From Candidatus Sulfopaludibacter sp. SbA3 (lineage in GTDB: Bacteria > Acidobacteriota > Terriglobia > Bryobacterales > Bryobacteraceae), in assembly GCA_945890485.1 (NCBI GenBank), contig CAMDCN010000017.1, forward strand, positions 100,961 to 164,960: a stretch of 64,000 nucleotides of DNA, in the 5' to 3' direction. The position numbers were made by a program, and so were the translations under genes. Below are positions 35,409 to 43,793 of the stretch, piece by piece (positions within the stretch are counted from its first letter, which is position 1; the number at the start of each line of letters is the position of its first letter). Below the pieces are notes generated by a model. It searched no databases, was not told where the DNA came from, and saw only the letters and a list, made by a program, of their open reading frames with translations.

Positions 35409-37529
35409 ATGCGTTTGCAAGTTTTGGGTTTGATGGCCGTGGTTGCTGGATGCGGTTGGGCGCAGCCGGCGACGGGGGTGAATTGCCAGGCGACGGCGGT
35501 GCCGACCATCCTTCGGATTGAGGGGTTGAGCGAGCGGGTCGGCGATATGCTGCTGAACTGTTCGGGCGGTGCGGCGGGGGCGACGATTCGGGGCGAATTG
35601 ACGCTGATCTCGTTTAACGGGCCGATTACGAACAAGCTGCTGCCGAATGGCGCGCTGGATATTGTGATGACGGCGAACAATGGCTCGGGGGAGATGATCG
35701 TGAATACACCGGCGACGGCTACGGCGTCGAATCAGGTGACGTTTGCGAGCGTTCAGTTTGTATTGTCGCCGACTGGAACGGCGGCGTTGCGGATTACGAA
35801 TCTGCGGATTGCGCCACCGAATACGCCGGAACAGCAGGTGCGGGTGGCGCTGGCTTCGGTGACGGCGGGGCAGATTCGGACGGATGCGGCGCCGTTCACG
35901 GTGGGGATTACGCAGCGGGGCTTTTTGGCGACTTACGCTACGACGTTCGTTTGCACGCAGTCGCCGCTGCCGGAGACGGTGAACTTTCCGGAGTTTATTC
36001 GGCGGAGGGTGCGGTTTGCGTCGGTGCGGTTGACGGAGGGGTTTTCCGATGCGTTTCAGAGGCGGGGGCCGCAGACGGATGTGGGGACGCGGCTGGTGAT
36101 CCGGTATGCCGGCTTTCCGGCCGGGGCTCGGGTGTTTACCCCGGCGGTGGTGGTGGGTTCGAGCGGCGCGACGCCGACCTCGGCGGGTGATTTGGGCTTG
36201 CCGGTGAGTGGGGGACGCTATTTTTCTGGCGGGAATGGGCAACTGCTGCTTTCGCGGGTGCAGAATCCGGATAACGCGGGAGCGGGTGGGGTGCCGTTGT
36301 TTACGCCTAGCGGCGGGGTGGGGACGACGGAGTTTGACCAGGTGGCGGAGGTGCCGCTCGTGAATGGTGCTGGGGTGGCGGTATTTGAGGTGATGGATAG
36401 TGTCGGGAATTTGCGGGAATCGGCGCAGGTGCCGACGTTTCTGGTGTTGGAGCAGCGGCCGGAGGGCGGGTCGGTGCGGGCGGGGGTGAGTTTGAGTTTG
36501 GGGCCGGTATCGAATGTGGGCGCGCCGAGCGCGACGGCTCCGGTGCCGCGGTATCAGGAGATTGCGCCTCCGACCGATTGCAATGCGTTGGGGGATTGCG
36601 ATTCGGGGCTGTTTCCGCGGCTGGCGGTGGAGTCGGCGGAGCTGACTTACGATGTGATTATTGGGTCGACCGGGCAGACGCGGTATCTTCGGGTGTTGAA
36701 CCAGGGGGGCGGGGTGCTTTCCTGGACGGCTTCGGTCGTTTACCGGAATGGGAATGGGTGGCTTCGTTTTGACCCGGACAATGGATTGAACAACAGCACG
36801 GTGCGGTTGGATGCGGTGGCGCCGAATGGGTTCGTTCCGGGGACATATGAGGCGACGTTTATTATCGATGGCGGACCGTTGGCCGGGACGCGGCAGGCGA
36901 CGGTGCGGATGGTGGCGCGGAATTTGACGTTGCCTCCGCCGACGGGGCCTTCGGTGTCGGCGGTGACGCATGGGGCGTTTCAGGATGGGCCGTTGGTGCC
37001 GGGTTCGCTGGGTTCGCTGTTTGGGCAAAACCTGACGGGGACGGCGACGCGGTTGACGATGGACGGAGTGGAGGGGCGGATTTTATATGCGGACAGCCGG
37101 CAGATTAATTTTCAGGTACCGGTGGAGTTGGCGGGACGGGCGAGTGCGCAGTTGATTGTGACGGCGGATAGCTTGCAGTCGACGCCGCGGACGGTACTGC
37201 TGGCGGCGGCGAACCCGGGGGTGTTTCCGGGGGCGATTCTGAATCAGGACAATTCGGCGAATTCGGCGGCGAACCCGGCGGCATCGGGCAGCGTGGTGCA
37301 GGTGTTTCTGACGGGGTTACCGGTAGGGGCGGCGACGACGGTGCGGGTGCATGACCGGGCATTTGCCGAGGCGCTCTACGCGGGTCCGGCTCCGGGGTTG
37401 ATCGGAGTCCAGCAGGTGAACGCCTTGATTCCGGCAGATCTGCAGACGATTACGAGTGACCTGGTGATCTGCGCGGGGACAAATTGCAGTGCGCCGCGGC
37501 AGATCTCGGTTCGGCAGACCAATCCTTAG
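35409..37529 (+). CDS. secreted acidobacterial protein with BACON-like and TIGR03437 C-terminal domains
   Basis: The 706-residue protein has a signal (MRLQVLGLMAVVAGCGWAQ) and a series of beta domains. Residues about 400-490 show a BACON-like Ig domain (RYLRVLNQGGGVLSWTAS, WLRFDPDNGLNNSTV). The last 200 residues follow the TIGR03437 pattern: AVTHGAFQDGPLVPGSLGSLFGQNL, IQFQVP-like INFQVPVEL, PGVFPGAILNQDNSANSA and VNALIPADL. The domain is almost confined to Solibacter-type acidobacteria and is typically found at the C-terminus of secreted proteins. Function is unknown. It is convergent with the gene at 37526-38065, overlapping by four bases. Confidence 0.85.
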   Translation: MRLQVLGLMAVVAGCGWAQPATGVNCQATAVPTILRIEGLSERVGDMLLNCSGGAAGATIRGELTLISFNGPITNKLLPNGALDIVMTANNGSGEMIVNTPATATASNQVTFASVQFVLSPTGTAALRITNLRIAPPNTPEQQVRVALASVTAGQIRTDAAPFTVGITQRGFLATYATTFVCTQSPLPETVNFPEFIRRRVRFASVRLTEGFSDAFQRRGPQTDVGTRLVIRYAGFPAGARVFTPAVVVGSSGATPTSAGDLGLPVSGGRYFSGGNGQLLLSRVQNPDNAGAGGVPLFTPSGGVGTTEFDQVAEVPLVNGAGVAVFEVMDSVGNLRESAQVPTFLVLEQRPEGGSVRAGVSLSLGPVSNVGAPSATAPVPRYQEIAPPTDCNALGDCDSGLFPRLAVESAELTYDVIIGSTGQTRYLRVLNQGGGVLSWTASVVYRNGNGWLRFDPDNGLNNSTVRLDAVAPNGFVPGTYEATFIIDGGPLAGTRQATVRMVARNLTLPPPTGPSVSAVTHGAFQDGPLVPGSLGSLFGQNLTGTATRLTMDGVEGRILYADSRQINFQVPVELAGRASAQLIVTADSLQSTPRTVLLAAANPGVFPGAILNQDNSANSAANPAASGSVVQVFLTGLPVGAATTVRVHDRAFAEALYAGPAPGLIGVQQVNALIPADLQTITSDLVICAGTNCSAPRQISVRQTNP

Positions 37530-38065
37530 CCGACGAGGAGGCCGGCGTTCGCGTCGTTCTTCACGAGGCGAGGTCCCGAGGAGAAGGTGGGAGCGGGGGA
37601 CGGCTGGGTTTCGTCCGTGGCTGGGGAAAGTGAGCCCTGGGCGCCGCTGAATACGGAGGCGGACTTGGCCAACCGGCTGAGGTCGCCACCGTCTTCGAGG
37701 GTCATTTCGTGCTCTACCCAGTTGGAGAGGGGGATGTTCCGGAAGAAGAGCCGCTCCTGGAGGATCATCGCTTTCTTGTTCATCATCAGCGACTTGGACT
37801 CGCGGACGTAGTGACGTTCTTCGACGCGGATATCGGCGAGGAAGTTATCGAAGGACCGGCGTTTGGTTTCTTCTTCGGCCGCGTGGACTTTGTCCTCGAC
37901 CGATTGTTGTTGTGCGTTGAGCTGCGCCTGCAGTTTGGCGATGGTTTCGCGTTCTTGCGATACCGCCACTTCGAGCTTCGCCTGCATGACGAAGAAGGAG
38001 AGGAGGGACGAGCCAGCCGCGATGAACACAGGCAAGAGGACCCAGAGGAGAGCGTCTACCGACAT
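37526..38065 (-). CDS. unassigned membrane-anchored protein with coiled coil, 179 residues
   Basis: From the ATG at 38065 the protein begins MSVDALLWVLLPVFIAAGSS, an N-terminal membrane helix, followed by a coiled-coil stretch (about residues 30-70: SQERETIAKLQAQLNAQQQS) and a conserved-looking segment (FDNFLADIRVEERHYVR, MILQERLFFRNIPLSNWVEHEM). The last 60 residues are low-complexity (SPAPTFSSG). Single-helix proteins of this kind occur in acidobacteria; no family is assigned. The open frame upstream (another 24 residues) is less plausible. Confidence 0.65.
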   Translation of the reverse strand: MSVDALLWVLLPVFIAAGSSLLSFFVMQAKLEVAVSQERETIAKLQAQLNAQQQSVEDKVHAAEEETKRRSFDNFLADIRVEERHYVRESKSLMMNKKAMILQERLFFRNIPLSNWVEHEMTLEDGGDLSRLAKSASVFSGAQGSLSPATDETQPSPAPTFSSGPRLVKNDANAGLLVG

Positions 38066-38553
38066 ACTGCTAGATACATCGGCGGGTATGGGGGAAAACT
38101 TTTGGCCTAGAGGAAAAAAACTCCAGATTAGGAACATCCCTTATGGCGGCTCAGGGCAATCCAGGAGTTGCCGGAGCTTGGAATAAGGGTGAGTCTGATA
38201 TTCAGACCGTCAACGTGGCGGCAGAATCAATGGTTTACAGAGCACAGACTCAAGACCCCCAAAGGCCGCTGCACGCCCTTGCTCCGTTCATTGTTCGCGG
38301 TCTGTATTCCCATGTCGGACCAGACTAGCAAAGCCGCCGAAGGATGAATCGGCGTTTCTACGGGTCTCAATTGGCAAACCTGCCTCGGCGCCAGCAGCCG
38401 GTCCCAGAATTCCTTGCCCGCACTCCGTCGGAAAGCCCGTTCCTGTATCGATGTCAGGTTGTCGTTGCCGGTCTCGTCAGGGGTGGGATCCTGCCTTGCG
38501 CAGGTTATCCTTAGTGCAATCACGAATACGGCGAGGAGCGGTTCGGATCGGCG
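38066..38553. other. left boundary zone of the accessory region, no gene found
   Basis: About 490 bases between the last core gene and the first accessory gene. GC falls to near 55% and codon periodicity disappears. CCCTTAT (38138-38144) and ATAAGGG (38183-38189) form an inverted repeat. An open frame on the complement (38227-38523) has no recognisable content. A site-specific recombinase or transposon end was looked for and not seen. The promoter of the 38554 gene must lie here. Confidence 0.5.
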
Positions 38554-40008
38554 ATGGACGAGATCGAAAAGGGCAATTCAGGTTCGAAGATCAAGCGCGC
38601 GGAGGGCGTCACTCCTACAGAGCGTTATCTGCAGCGGCTTTGTCAGCGATCATTTCTGTCTCTCTGGAGCTACTGCGGGCTGTACAAAAATCAAGGACGG
38701 AATGGCAAGGGAGACGGGAAGGAACTGTGCGATTTGCTCGTCGTCTTCGGAAATGACGTTCTGGTCTTCTCCGACAAGGACTGCGCATTTAAGGATACTG
38801 GCAACATCGGCGTAGACTGGTGCCGATGGTTCAGGAAGTCGATCGCTGACTCCGCGCGCCAGGCGTGGCGCGTGGAGCCTTTTATAAAGCACTACGCGGA
38901 TCGCATCTATCTTGATCGGGCGTGCAAGGAGCCGTTTCCCTTGACGCTCCCTCTTCCCGAGCACATGCGCATGCACTACATTGTCGTGACGCACAAGATC
39001 GCCCCCTGTGTGACGGAGTACTTCAACGGGGGAAGCGGCAGTCTGGTCTTCAACTCGGATCTCACCGCTCCGAGTCAGTACGAGAACCCAGCACAATGTC
39101 GGCCATTTGAAGTCGGCTGGCTCGATGAGAAAAAGCCCTTCGTTCATGTGCTGCATGATCTTTCCCTGGAGGCAGTGCTCAAAACGCTGGACACGATCAC
39201 GGACTTCGTCGAGTACCTGCGGGCGAAGGAAGCGCTCCTTGAGGACTTCAAACGGACAGGTCGAAGTCTGTTCTATTGCGGCGAGGAGGATCTCCTCGCG
39301 CATTACATCCGCACGATGAGAGGGGACCGTCACGGATTCGACTTCCCTCCAGAGGTGCAACGACTCGCTCTCGAAGAAGGTGCGTGGCTGAATCTTGTCG
39401 ATAAACCGAAGTTTCTGGCTCGCGAACAGGCAAACAAAGTCAGCTACTACTGGGACGCCATCATTGAGAAATTCACAAGGGTCGTTCTCAATGACTATCA
39501 AAAGGGCGAGACGTTCACCGTTCAGGAGCGCGCACTACGATTCCTCGCCCGCGAGGGACGAGTGCGCCGGCGCATGCTCGCTGAAGAGATGCTGAAGATG
39601 GTCGCATCGACCCCTTATGGGTACGACCGTCGGAGGGTTGCGATTCCCGAACGCCCAGGGGAGCCATACTACGTGTTCCTTTTAGCCGGAAGGCGCCCGG
39701 ACGTTGCGGAACAGGAGTACCCAAGGTTCCGGCAAAACATGTTGTCAGCCTTATGCAACATCACAAAGCTTCGCTTCCCCGCAGCGGAAGACATCGTTGG
39801 TATTGCTACTGAGACGGGAACTGATACGAGAAAATTCTCCTACGACCTCACGCTGGTTGACGCAAGGAATTGGACGCAGGACGACCAAGCTCATTGGAGC
39901 GATATGCAGAAGAGCTTCGGCTTCCTCAACGATGCCACCACGGGTCAAATGTCCACGGTCGAGTTCCCGGAACCAGAGCCGCAGGCACCGGAAGAAGATA
40001 CTTCGTAG
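38554..40008 (+). CDS. unassigned protein with PD-(D/E)XK-like motif, possible nuclease
   Basis: The 484-residue protein has an N-terminal region (residues about 20-75) with GDGKELCDLLVVFGNDVLVF followed by SDKDCAF. This E...DLLVV...SDK pattern, with hydrophobic strands around it, resembles the active core of PD-(D/E)XK nucleases of uncharacterised defence proteins. The remaining 400 residues show no known domain: DRHGFDFPPEVQRLALEEG, FTVQERALRFLAREGRV, and PGEPYYVFLLAGRRPD. An acidic tail ends it (EPEPQAPEEDTS). It is the first gene of the accessory region and stands alone between non-coding gaps. The nuclease reading is inference from a short motif. Confidence 0.6.
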   Translation: MDEIEKGNSGSKIKRAEGVTPTERYLQRLCQRSFLSLWSYCGLYKNQGRNGKGDGKELCDLLVVFGNDVLVFSDKDCAFKDTGNIGVDWCRWFRKSIADSARQAWRVEPFIKHYADRIYLDRACKEPFPLTLPLPEHMRMHYIVVTHKIAPCVTEYFNGGSGSLVFNSDLTAPSQYENPAQCRPFEVGWLDEKKPFVHVLHDLSLEAVLKTLDTITDFVEYLRAKEALLEDFKRTGRSLFYCGEEDLLAHYIRTMRGDRHGFDFPPEVQRLALEEGAWLNLVDKPKFLAREQANKVSYYWDAIIEKFTRVVLNDYQKGETFTVQERALRFLAREGRVRRRMLAEEMLKMVASTPYGYDRRRVAIPERPGEPYYVFLLAGRRPDVAEQEYPRFRQNMLSALCNITKLRFPAAEDIVGIATETGTDTRKFSYDLTLVDARNWTQDDQAHWSDMQKSFGFLNDATTGQMSTVEFPEPEPQAPEEDTS

Positions 40009-40436
40009 CGTGATAAGGTGCACTTGGAAATCACGCGAACTGGAGTGGCTTTTGGATGTCAAATGCCGCACCCTCAACGCGAAGCAGCAAAATGATCGCG
40101 GTTTCGTTGCCCCGGGGCCAAGACGGTAAGTCGTCACGCCAAGCTAATACTCACCTGCCACGCCTCGTCCGCAATGAGCGTTCTGACGTAGATTGAGGAT
40201 CCCACTTTTGAAAGCTGGACCGGCAAGGACACACTAACCTAGGTGCTTGAGAATTGTATGGCGGTGAGGGTGGGATTCGAACCTTCAACCGGGGTCCAGA
40301 ATCTGCAAGTTGCAGATTCTACGTTGCCACCCATGCCAAATTTGCCACGCTTGCCGCCGACCATTGCACGCTATTGCACGCTGGCTGTTCACGCTGAGTC
40401 GCATGCGCATGTCTAAGGTCGCCCGTGCCCGCTCGA
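40009..40436. other. non-coding gap with a tRNA-like 3' fragment
   Basis: This 428-base stretch separates the two motif-bearing unassigned genes. It holds a tRNA-Ser-like 3' end at 40259-40283 and, next to it, an imperfect palindrome (AGAATCTGCAA/TTGCAGATTCT, 40299-40321). No open frame with sensible codon use is seen. The remainder looks like decayed or spacer DNA. Confidence 0.5.
40259..40283 (-). repeat. tRNA-Ser-like 3' terminal fragment, probable remnant of an attachment site
   Basis: On the complement, 40283-40259 reads GGTTCGAATCCCACCCTCAC and then CGCCA: T-loop, half of the T-stem, acceptor strand, discriminator G and CCA. This matches the 3' end of bacterial tRNA-Ser. The 5' half of the T-stem is GAAGG instead of the expected complement, and no matching 5' acceptor, D-arm or standard anticodon arm lies upstream. 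So only the 3' end is present. Mobile elements often use exactly this segment as attachment site. No second copy was found in the window. Confidence 0.45.
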
Positions 40437-41291
40437 TCATACTGGTTCGGTCCCGGCTGCGGTGGGGTAGAGAATGAACACCTTCTGCTCCTCATCGTGG
40501 GGCACGAACAGAAACACCTTGCTGAAGACACCGGCCTTGTCGCCGATGAATTGCGCCGCTGCCTTCGCGGCATCCTTAGATGTAAAGTCCACCGCGTTCA
40601 CCGGGCTGTTGTATTGCCAAGCAAGATCGTAGTGGACTAGGAGATTGAATTCATCGAGCCCATTGGCGCAGCCGCTGTACTTTTCCACCTTCCCGGAGAT
40701 TCGGTCTTGAAGCGCTAAAACCATCGAGTCCGGCGAATAGAAGTCCGCTGCTTCCGGAACCGTGATCCAGTCGCATGCGCCTTCGGTAGATCGCCAGTCC
40801 GAAAATGCGGTTCGCGGCACGGCATGCACTTCTAAGAGGTATTTCCCGAGAACCGGGTACTTGGCAAAATCCCGCCATTCGCACCCTTGCATGGAATGCC
40901 ATGAGGGCTCATCGGGCCAGCGGCCATCCATATCGCTTATCAGCGCAAGCAGTTCCGCCCTAAACGCCTCTGCATCTTTGCCCGGAAGCCTGCTGGTATT
41001 CGGCAGAACCTGCACGAGGTGGATGTGCTTGGTTTCATTGGGCGGAATCGGAGCCGCAGCGCCCAGGATCGCATTCCCAAGGCTCTCCGCCTTTTTGATA
41101 TTGCCGATTTGTTTCTCATCGAGCCAAGCGGTGAGTTCTAGCCCGATCTTTCGGTTGGATACGGTCGTGCAAAGTATATCTGGCGGGTCCTCCTTGGGCT
41201 GCGACCATTCCCTCACCGACTCTCCGGCGAAGTCTGGCGCAGCTAGCAGGAACTTTTCAAAGACCGCTTTCTCCGCAGCCGGATTCCCCAT
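40437..41291 (-). CDS. unassigned protein with PD-x-ExT-like motif, possible nuclease
   Basis: The start is set at the ATG after GGAGGGGCTT (start codon 41289-41291), giving 284 residues. The stretch PPDILCTTVSNRKIGLELTAW has the P-D...E-L-T spacing seen in restriction-endonuclease-like folds in which the lysine is replaced. The rest has no known domain: HIHLVQVLPNTSRLPG, WHSMQGCEWRDFAKYPVLG, LVHYDLAWQYNSPVNAVDF, VFLFVPHDEEQKVFILYP. It is oriented opposite to its left neighbour and with the AbiE pair. A 73-base gap separates it from the abiEii stop, so it could be transcribed with that pair. Confidence 0.6.
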   Translation of the reverse strand: MGNPAAEKAVFEKFLLAAPDFAGESVREWSQPKEDPPDILCTTVSNRKIGLELTAWLDEKQIGNIKKAESLGNAILGAAAPIPPNETKHIHLVQVLPNTSRLPGKDAEAFRAELLALISDMDGRWPDEPSWHSMQGCEWRDFAKYPVLGKYLLEVHAVPRTAFSDWRSTEGACDWITVPEAADFYSPDSMVLALQDRISGKVEKYSGCANGLDEFNLLVHYDLAWQYNSPVNAVDFTSKDAAKAAAQFIGDKAGVFSKVFLFVPHDEEQKVFILYPTAAGTEPV

Positions 41292-41363
41292 AAGCCCCTC
41301 CGAATGTTCATTATGGCTCATCGCCGTAGCGGGAAGAGGCCAGGGCCCTGAATCTCAGGTCGG

Positions 41364-42314
41364 CTAGACGGAATCCCTAAGCTTCTGGCATAGCTCTTCA
41401 ATCGTCGCCATTGCCACGCTGAACTCAGGCCGGTCGCCATAGACCATGTCGCGGAGGAAATTCGCATAATGCTCGGCGTAGCTGCTGTCGCTCGCCAAGA
41501 TTGCCGCTCCCTTCAGCGTCTCACCGATAGGGTCGTCCCGATAGGCCGGAAACTTATGGCCGTACGCTTCCGCGTCGGCATACGCGATTTTCAATACGAG
41601 TTGGGCGAGTTCCGATGCGTCGTAGCAGGCGCGCGTCACATGTAGGTCATAGATGTGCCGAACCAAAGTCTTGTCGCGTTCCGAACTGGTATTGGCCGCT
41701 TCTTCCCCTACGCGGCGTGTGAGGGCAACGAACTTTTCAGCGAGGGTTTCAGTCACGCTGGCACAAGGAATCGCCGGAACCTCACTCGTTTCCTTGAACG
41801 CTTCTGCGTAGAACGAGGTGACCTTGCAGGTGACCGCGTCACAGCGCAGCGGCCATACCGCCGTCTCGATTTTTATCTCCGGGCGTAATGCTCCGACGCC
41901 GCGAGTCTCGGCGGGATACGGCAATTGATACAAGGTGTAGCGGCTGGCGTTTCCCGAATTCCGATGTGCGGGATTGTCGGGATCGAATACAAATCCGGCT
42001 TCAAGCAACGATGCGGTCACTTTGTCGCGCAGCCTGCGCAACTCGGTGCGCGACGGTTCCTGCTCGGAGACAATCTTGAGGTCGATGTCCTCGGACATGC
42101 GATGCGTCAAACGATGCGCGCGGCTAAGCGCCGTGCCGCCTCCGAAGACGAATTGAAACGGCGCGGCCTCCACACGGGTGATTGCGGCCAACGCCCGAAC
42201 CACGTACCAATCCTTCTCAACGAGCGCGGGGCTTGGCAGATTGAAGTACCGCTGAACTTCGAGGAGTTCCTGGAGCGTGGGTTTACCGGGCAACAACCAA
42301 CTCCTGATTACCAT
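41364..42314 (-). CDS. AbiEii/AbiGii-type nucleotidyltransferase toxin
   Basis: The 316-residue protein has the nucleotidyltransferase core FVFGGGTALSRAHRLTHRMSEDIDLKI (in parts: GGGTALSRAHRL and SEDIDLKI), with the two catalytic aspartates in D-I-D, and further motifs LAEKFVALTRRV and VRHIYDLHVT. AbiE toxins transfer nucleotides to tRNA 3' ends and stop growth; this is known for MenT relatives. Its start overlaps the antitoxin gene by 32 bases. It forms a type IV toxin-antitoxin/abortive-infection pair with the 42283-42705 gene. Confidence 0.9.
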   Translation of the reverse strand: MVIRSWLLPGKPTLQELLEVQRYFNLPSPALVEKDWYVVRALAAITRVEAAPFQFVFGGGTALSRAHRLTHRMSEDIDLKIVSEQEPSRTELRRLRDKVTASLLEAGFVFDPDNPAHRNSGNASRYTLYQLPYPAETRGVGALRPEIKIETAVWPLRCDAVTCKVTSFYAEAFKETSEVPAIPCASVTETLAEKFVALTRRVGEEAANTSSERDKTLVRHIYDLHVTRACYDASELAQLVLKIAYADAEAYGHKFPAYRDDPIGETLKGAAILASDSSYAEHYANFLRDMVYGDRPEFSVAMATIEELCQKLRDSV

Positions 42315-42705
42315 CGCAGAGCCGCCTTGAGAATCGGCCCTTTACGCGAACCACGGGGTTAACAGGAATTTGGGTGGATCGTCCTTCGTTGTAGGCACGC
42401 TCCGCTTCTGAAGGTTCCCAAGAAACCCCCAGCTTCGATAACGCCTGCCGGGCAGCGCCCGCAAATCCGTTCCGGCTGAACAAGATCGGCTCTCCCGAAA
42501 GACGCGACACCACGGCGCGGCCGTAAACACCATAGCCCAAGCGGATCAACTGCTTGCTCCGCACCAGTTCGCGAAGCGCCCGAAGCACCTGGTCTTCGCC
42601 GCCGAGGTCCCGAAACTCACGCGTCAGAAACGCGTCGTCGCCACGTTTTTTGGCGATCCGCGCCTCGATTTTCTCCCGGAGCGATTTTTGACGAATTCCA
42701 ATCAT
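42283..42705 (-). CDS. AbiEi-like/DUF6088 antitoxin with winged-helix domain
   Basis: The 140-residue product starts at the ATG whose codon is 42703-42705. It has a helix-turn-helix-like N-terminus (LREKIEARIAKKRGDDAFL, REFRDLGGEDQVLRALRELV) and a beta wing (KQLIRLGYGVYGRAV), as in DUF6088/AbiEi proteins, then ILFSRNGFAGAARQALSKLG. It silences the AbiEii toxin and represses the operon by binding repeats in the promoter. Such repeats flank the -10 box at 42709-42745. Confidence 0.88.
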   Translation of the reverse strand: MIGIRQKSLREKIEARIAKKRGDDAFLTREFRDLGGEDQVLRALRELVRSKQLIRLGYGVYGRAVVSRLSGEPILFSRNGFAGAARQALSKLGVSWEPSEAERAYNEGRSTQIPVNPVVRVKGRFSRRLCDGNQELVVAR

Positions 42706-42708
42706 ATA

Positions 42709-42753
42709 CAAACACCCGACACTCAGTATAGGCAAAAACCCGACAGCATGCAA
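42709..42753 (-). promoter_or_regulatory. promoter and operator of the abiE pair
   Basis: Two 13-bp direct repeats, CAAACACCCGACA (42709-42721) and CAAAAACCCGACA (42733-42745) on the plus strand, match at 12 of 13 positions, 24 bases apart. On the complement, TTGCAT (42753-42748) and TATACT (42730-42725) form a -35/-10 pair with a 17-base spacer, and the -10 lies between the repeats. Repeats overlapping the promoter are the classic AbiEi target. Confidence 0.6.
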
Positions 42754-42826
42754 GCATAAAGCTCGCTGAATCAATCAATTGACTGGATCAATGAAAATTC
42801 GGGTAGGGGAAGGCTGCCCTGCGCCC

Positions 42827-42875
42827 TTGACAACCGGGGCGACCTCGGTCATCATTGTCACGTGAGACACGTGAG
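42827..42875 (+). promoter_or_regulatory. promoter of the four-gene operon with two CACGTGAG repeats
   Basis: TTGACA at 42827-42832 is a perfect -35; CATCAT at 42850-42855 follows after 17 bases as -10 (4 of 6). Transcription would start near 42862. CACGTGAG occurs twice there, at 42859-42866 and 42868-42875, each including the palindrome CACGTG. They overlap the start point, as an operator would. GAGGAG (42873-42878) is the ribosome site of the first gene. Confidence 0.55.
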
Positions 42876-42885
42876 GAGACACAAC

Positions 42886-43440
42886 ATGATTTCGATTCTA
42901 CAGGCTACTTCAGCAAACATACTTTCCGGAGCCAACCGAGGGCAAGAGCTTTTGGTCACACTGCTGCGAATGGAAACGGAACAAGACTCACCGCAACCCT
43001 TGTTCCTCGATTTTGCCGGAATCGATGTCGCCACCGCCAGCTTCCTGCGTGAAAGCGTTCTTGCCTTTAGGGACATCCTGCGAGCAAGGCGTTCGACGGC
43101 TTACCTCGTCATCGCCAACGCGAACGAAAACGTGCTTGACGAACTTGCCGAACTTGTACGCTCCCGTGGTGGGGTACTCCTCACCTGCTCGGTCGATGCT
43201 AACGGAACGGTGTCGCCGACAAAACTGTTGGGCAGCCTCGACGTAAAGCAGCAATTGACCTTCGACTTGGTGATGAAAAAAGGGGAAACTGACGCGGGCG
43301 AACTTTCCCGAGAGCTTAAAGATGAAGCCCAACCTACGGCCTGGAACAATCGCCTCGCCTCCCTTGTTTCGCTCGGCCTCATCATGGAAATCAGCCAAGG
43401 GCGCAGTAAACGCTATCGCCCGATTCTTCAAGGAGCATAG
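42886..43440 (+). CDS. STAS-like protein with C-terminal winged-helix-like region
   Basis: The ATG at 42886, after GAGGAG, gives 184 residues. The first part (about 1-110) contains PLFLDFAGIDVATASFLRES, a match to the DUF4325-type STAS-like fold (hydrophobic strand, then small residues, S-F-L-x-E), followed by TAYLVIANANENVLDELAEL. The C-terminal part (about 120-180; AGELSRELKDEA, WNNRLASLVSLGLIMEISQGR) looks like a winged helix. STAS-like DUF4325 proteins are often encoded near GHKL ATPases, and such an ATPase is the fourth gene here. It may sense or switch a partner and regulate its own promoter. First gene of a four-gene operon. Confidence 0.7.
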   Translation: MISILQATSANILSGANRGQELLVTLLRMETEQDSPQPLFLDFAGIDVATASFLRESVLAFRDILRARRSTAYLVIANANENVLDELAELVRSRGGVLLTCSVDANGTVSPTKLLGSLDVKQQLTFDLVMKKGETDAGELSRELKDEAQPTAWNNRLASLVSLGLIMEISQGRSKRYRPILQGA

Positions 43441-43445
43441 ATCGC

Positions 43446-43793
43446 ATGGGTAGTGACTTTATTGATCGTGGAAAGAGGACGTTCGCCAAGAGTTGGGACC
43501 GCGCCCGCCTCCGGCTGCGCACATCCGACCTCTTCACCGAAACACCCGGCTGCGCCGGGCACTCCGCCGCATTCGACCTGCTGGGCGACCTCGCCCTCAA
43601 GCCGGGCGATACAGTCGTCGTGCAAAGAGAAGGATGCGAACTTGTAGCGCGCAACGGCCTTACCACCATCGGCCGCGCGCCCAATCCTCCCAACGACGTG
43701 CTGCGCGCCGTCGAGGAATCATGCGGCATCGCCAAAGGGATGATCGACCGGCTCCATATTGCCGCAGGTGTCGCCGAGATTTCCTTATGCTGA
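43446..43793 (+). CDS. unassigned protein, 115 residues
   Basis: The gene starts 5 bases after the STAS-like gene and overlaps the next by 7. The product contains SWDRARLRLRTSDLFTETPG and LKPGDTVVVQREGCELVAR, a beta-rich patch reminiscent of small DNA-binding or AbrB-like folds, and LRAVEESCGIAKGMIDRLHI. I do not recognise a family. Its place between the STAS-like and cysteine-cluster genes with tight spacing suggests it is part of the same complex or pathway. Confidence 0.55.
   Translation: MGSDFIDRGKRTFAKSWDRARLRLRTSDLFTETPGCAGHSAAFDLLGDLALKPGDTVVVQREGCELVARNGLTTIGRAPNPPNDVLRAVEESCGIAKGMIDRLHIAAGVAEISLC

Noticed and set aside
35349..37028. 559-codon frame on the complement of the TIGR03437-type gene
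   Set aside because: Almost entirely Arg, His and Pro; antisense shadow.
38227..38523. 98-codon frame on the complement in the boundary zone
   Set aside because: No recognisable content, no ribosome site, no conserved neighbour.
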